Origin: Corydoras sp. C115 | Taxonomy: Eukaryota > Chordata > Actinopteri > Siluriformes > Callichthyidae | Length of the DNA stretch: 64,000 nt | Assembly (NCBI GenBank): GCA_019802505.1 | Contig: JAFMOC010000038.1 | Location: 483,001 to 547,000 of the forward strand | Reading direction: 5' to 3' | Part shown: one piece after another, positions 61,761-64,000 of the stretch | How the letters are laid out: each line of letters starts with the position of its first letter | Position numbering within the stretch: the first letter of the stretch is position 1 | Position numbers and translations under genes: made by a program | Notes under the pieces: generated by a model | What the model was told of the DNA's origin: nothing | The model's database searches: none | Seen by the model: the letters and a program-made list of their open reading frames with translations, nothing else

Positions 61761-62180
61761 ATTAAAAGCAGGAAATGTTGAGCATTATTCAAATATATGA
61801 ATTTGACTGTAGCATGTTTGTATTATTGAATATTACTATAATTGCTGTTTGAAAATTACACAACAGTTTTTGAAATGTACTTAAAAATGGTGCAATAAAG
61901 AAAATGAATTGAAATGAATTAATGCCTTGTTAATGCAAGAGGTTATTAAGAAATGCCAATTTATGCTGACCAATTTAAGCTGACTGAAAGCCAACGATAA
62001 CTTAGATAAGTAGAAAAAGGCCACAAAAGCAGGAGCTTTATTCAGTTTACTTATAATCTTTTTGATAAAGCATTCAGATCATGTATATTTAAAATTATCA
62101 TAATTTTTTTTACAATAATCTAAAGGTGTGGAAAAAAAAACATTTACCCAAATGACACCTAAGAAACTACAAATAAATAA

Positions 62181-62182
<2 letters not shown>

Positions 62183-62265
<83 letters not shown>

Positions 62266-62270
62266 GAGTT
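62183..62270. repeat. (TG)n(AG)n compound repeat
   Basis: About 22 TG units pass directly into about 18 AG units, a mirror-type purine tract. Confidence 0.97.
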
Positions 62271-64000
62271 TTGTGTTTGACTTAAGCTGACACTGCTGCC
62301 AAAGATAGACAGACACATTCGTGCCTGCAGTAGCAGCCGCTGCATGACCCATAGCTGAAAAATCAGAAGGGCAGACTAAGAAAGTGAGTGTTTGTGTGTG
62401 GGGGTCAGTGGGTGCTTATATGTGTGTATGTGTGTGTCCATAAGAAGGTGCATGTGTGAACCTTGAATAAAAAGTCATTTAAATAAAATTGTATAAAACT
62501 GCATGACAAAAAGCAGACACATACACTTTGGCCCTTCTCCCTTGGTCCAGATGTAAATTTTGCACTGTCTTTGTTCATTAGAGAAATAAACACAGAGGGA
62601 CATTGCTCTCCTGAAAGATGACTTAAAGCTGTTCAATCGAGACCAGCGACACATTTACATACATTACAATGACACCAATAAGTACTGAAATATTCAGCAC
62701 AAGTGACATCATTATCATTTCGTCTTCGATGACAAACTATTGTACTTGTTCTTGTCAGCGCTGATTATACTGTTTTAACATTCACAGTGTAGTTAAAAAA
62801 AACAAGTACCTCTGGACTAATGTTGTAGCAAAACATATGGGTTACTGGAAAAATAGAATAAAAAAAAGGATATATTTATAAGAATCAAATTCTAAACCTG
62901 AGATATTTCAAATGTCAGAACTGTATAATATACTAAACTTAAATCTGGGTAAGGTAACAGAATATCTACAGATAATTTAGCTGATTTGTATTCATGGACT
63001 ACAGGCCAGGACTAATATAATGAATTCATGAATGCCACTGTACTGCTTTTTAATTTGCTACAATGTAATAAAGTCAGGAAAGTAACGGAGAGCTTTTAAG
63101 CAATTAATTTTATTCCTTAATTAACGTTGAAATTCTAATTGCTTGTTTATTTCTGTGGCTCATTAATTTGGTCTATTTGAAAATGTAAAGTGACCCAGGT
63201 GCAGGCAATTAAAATGCAATGTGTAAATGTCCCGGTACTGTTGAAAGCCAAAATACGAATGGCAGAATACGTTTGCATTTAGAGATCACGCTGATTTATT
63301 GATTCGTGAGGACGGCGGCCTCATTAGGCAGTTCAGATTTTCACTTGCTATTTTCTTCAAACTTCTTGCTGAATTGTAGCCAGCTTTAGAAAAGGTAGGA
63401 AATTATGCATAACATGTTTTCTTACTACAGTTTTGGCATAAGATTAAAACAAGTTTGTACTAACATAGTCACAGGGAAAAAAAATCACATTGAACCATTA
63501 TTCATCTAATGACTGCACATAAAATACTTTCCAATGTTTGATCACCTTTTCTGTATTTTGTTAATATGAGCACATGTAGCACATTTAATGCATGAAAGCC
63601 TAACCTGTACAAAATGTAAGTATAGAGTTTATAGCATGTTCGTGTACTAAAGCATTTGACAACATTGGAAACAGGTGTGTGCATAATAATTGAATATGAA
63701 CTAAGCCTCTACACACTGAGCAGTCTTTGTCAGTACACATGGCCCACCACTCTGGGACCTTTGCACGGTGGTGCAGTTATTGAGGACCTCATTGCGACAT
63801 TGTTAGAAAAACAGGTACTTTGTTCTTTATCTACACTGTCACTTCTGATCACTTTTAACCTCAAGCTACACCCCAAACACACATAGACATTTAAACACAC
63901 ACATGTATGTACATTGTGCCTCACTTATTTGTGTGGTGGATGACATTGTCCTTTATGAATGTTGTGTTTTAAGGTCTAAAGACAGAGCAGATGCTCTGCT

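Larger units (their letters stand above)
60300..64000. other. Upstream flank, no gene recognised
   Basis: It contains a small Tc1-like fragment, a TG/AG compound repeat, an AT-motif-rich patch at 63.09-63.38 kb and one exon-like block at 63734-63814. No known gene is recognised. Confidence 0.55.

Noticed and set aside
1571..62270. CRISPR-like arrays from regularly spaced repeats
   Set aside because: All regular repeats are uninterrupted di- or trinucleotide microsatellites without spacers, in a vertebrate genome.
63734..63814. Citrate-synthase-like motif (GPLHGGA) in the exon-like block
   Set aside because: Only seven residues match and the surrounding sequence does not fit citrate synthase.

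Overview
This window looks like teleost fish DNA. It is AT-rich and intron-dominated, with no operons and no long uninterrupted genes. It is full of (CA/TG)n and (AT)n microsatellites, decayed Tc1/mariner-like transposons, L2-like LINE fragments and several copies of a tRNA-headed SINE with A- and B-box motifs and a GAAT-type tail. I cannot assign a species. An otophysan such as a catfish would fit the repeat mix, but that is inference.

The one gene I can support is the 5' end of a Slit-family axon-guidance ligand on the minus strand. By eye it is closest to slit2. Exon 1 (32828-33012) encodes the signal peptide and the first cysteine-rich LRR cap. Exons 2, 3 and 4 (29366-29437, 22118-22189, 13796-13867) are each exactly 72 nt, are all in phase 2, and each encode one leucine-rich repeat. 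Joined, they give about 133 residues of continuous Slit sequence. Exon 5 and the rest of the gene lie to the left of the window. A CpG-rich promoter and 5'UTR region covers about 32.83-33.7 kb.

Layout: 1-13795 is the 3'-truncated intron 4. 13868-22117 is intron 3, 22190-29365 is intron 2 and 29438-32827 is intron 1. From about 33.75 kb to the right end is upstream flanking DNA with no recognisable protein gene, only repeats, a few exon-like islands of unknown meaning and AT-rich sequence. The largest open frames elsewhere are translations of microsatellites or SINEs.

The most interesting points concern Slit splicing and its promoter. The 3' splice site of exon 2 is a (TG)n repeat in place of a normal polypyrimidine tract. 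A SINE with a perfect 13-bp target-site duplication sits 28 bp inside intron 1. (UG)n-rich RNA would lie just downstream of exon 4. A G-quadruplex motif lies in the promoter region. I found no CRISPR array, prokaryotic operon, viral genome or convincing new multi-gene system.
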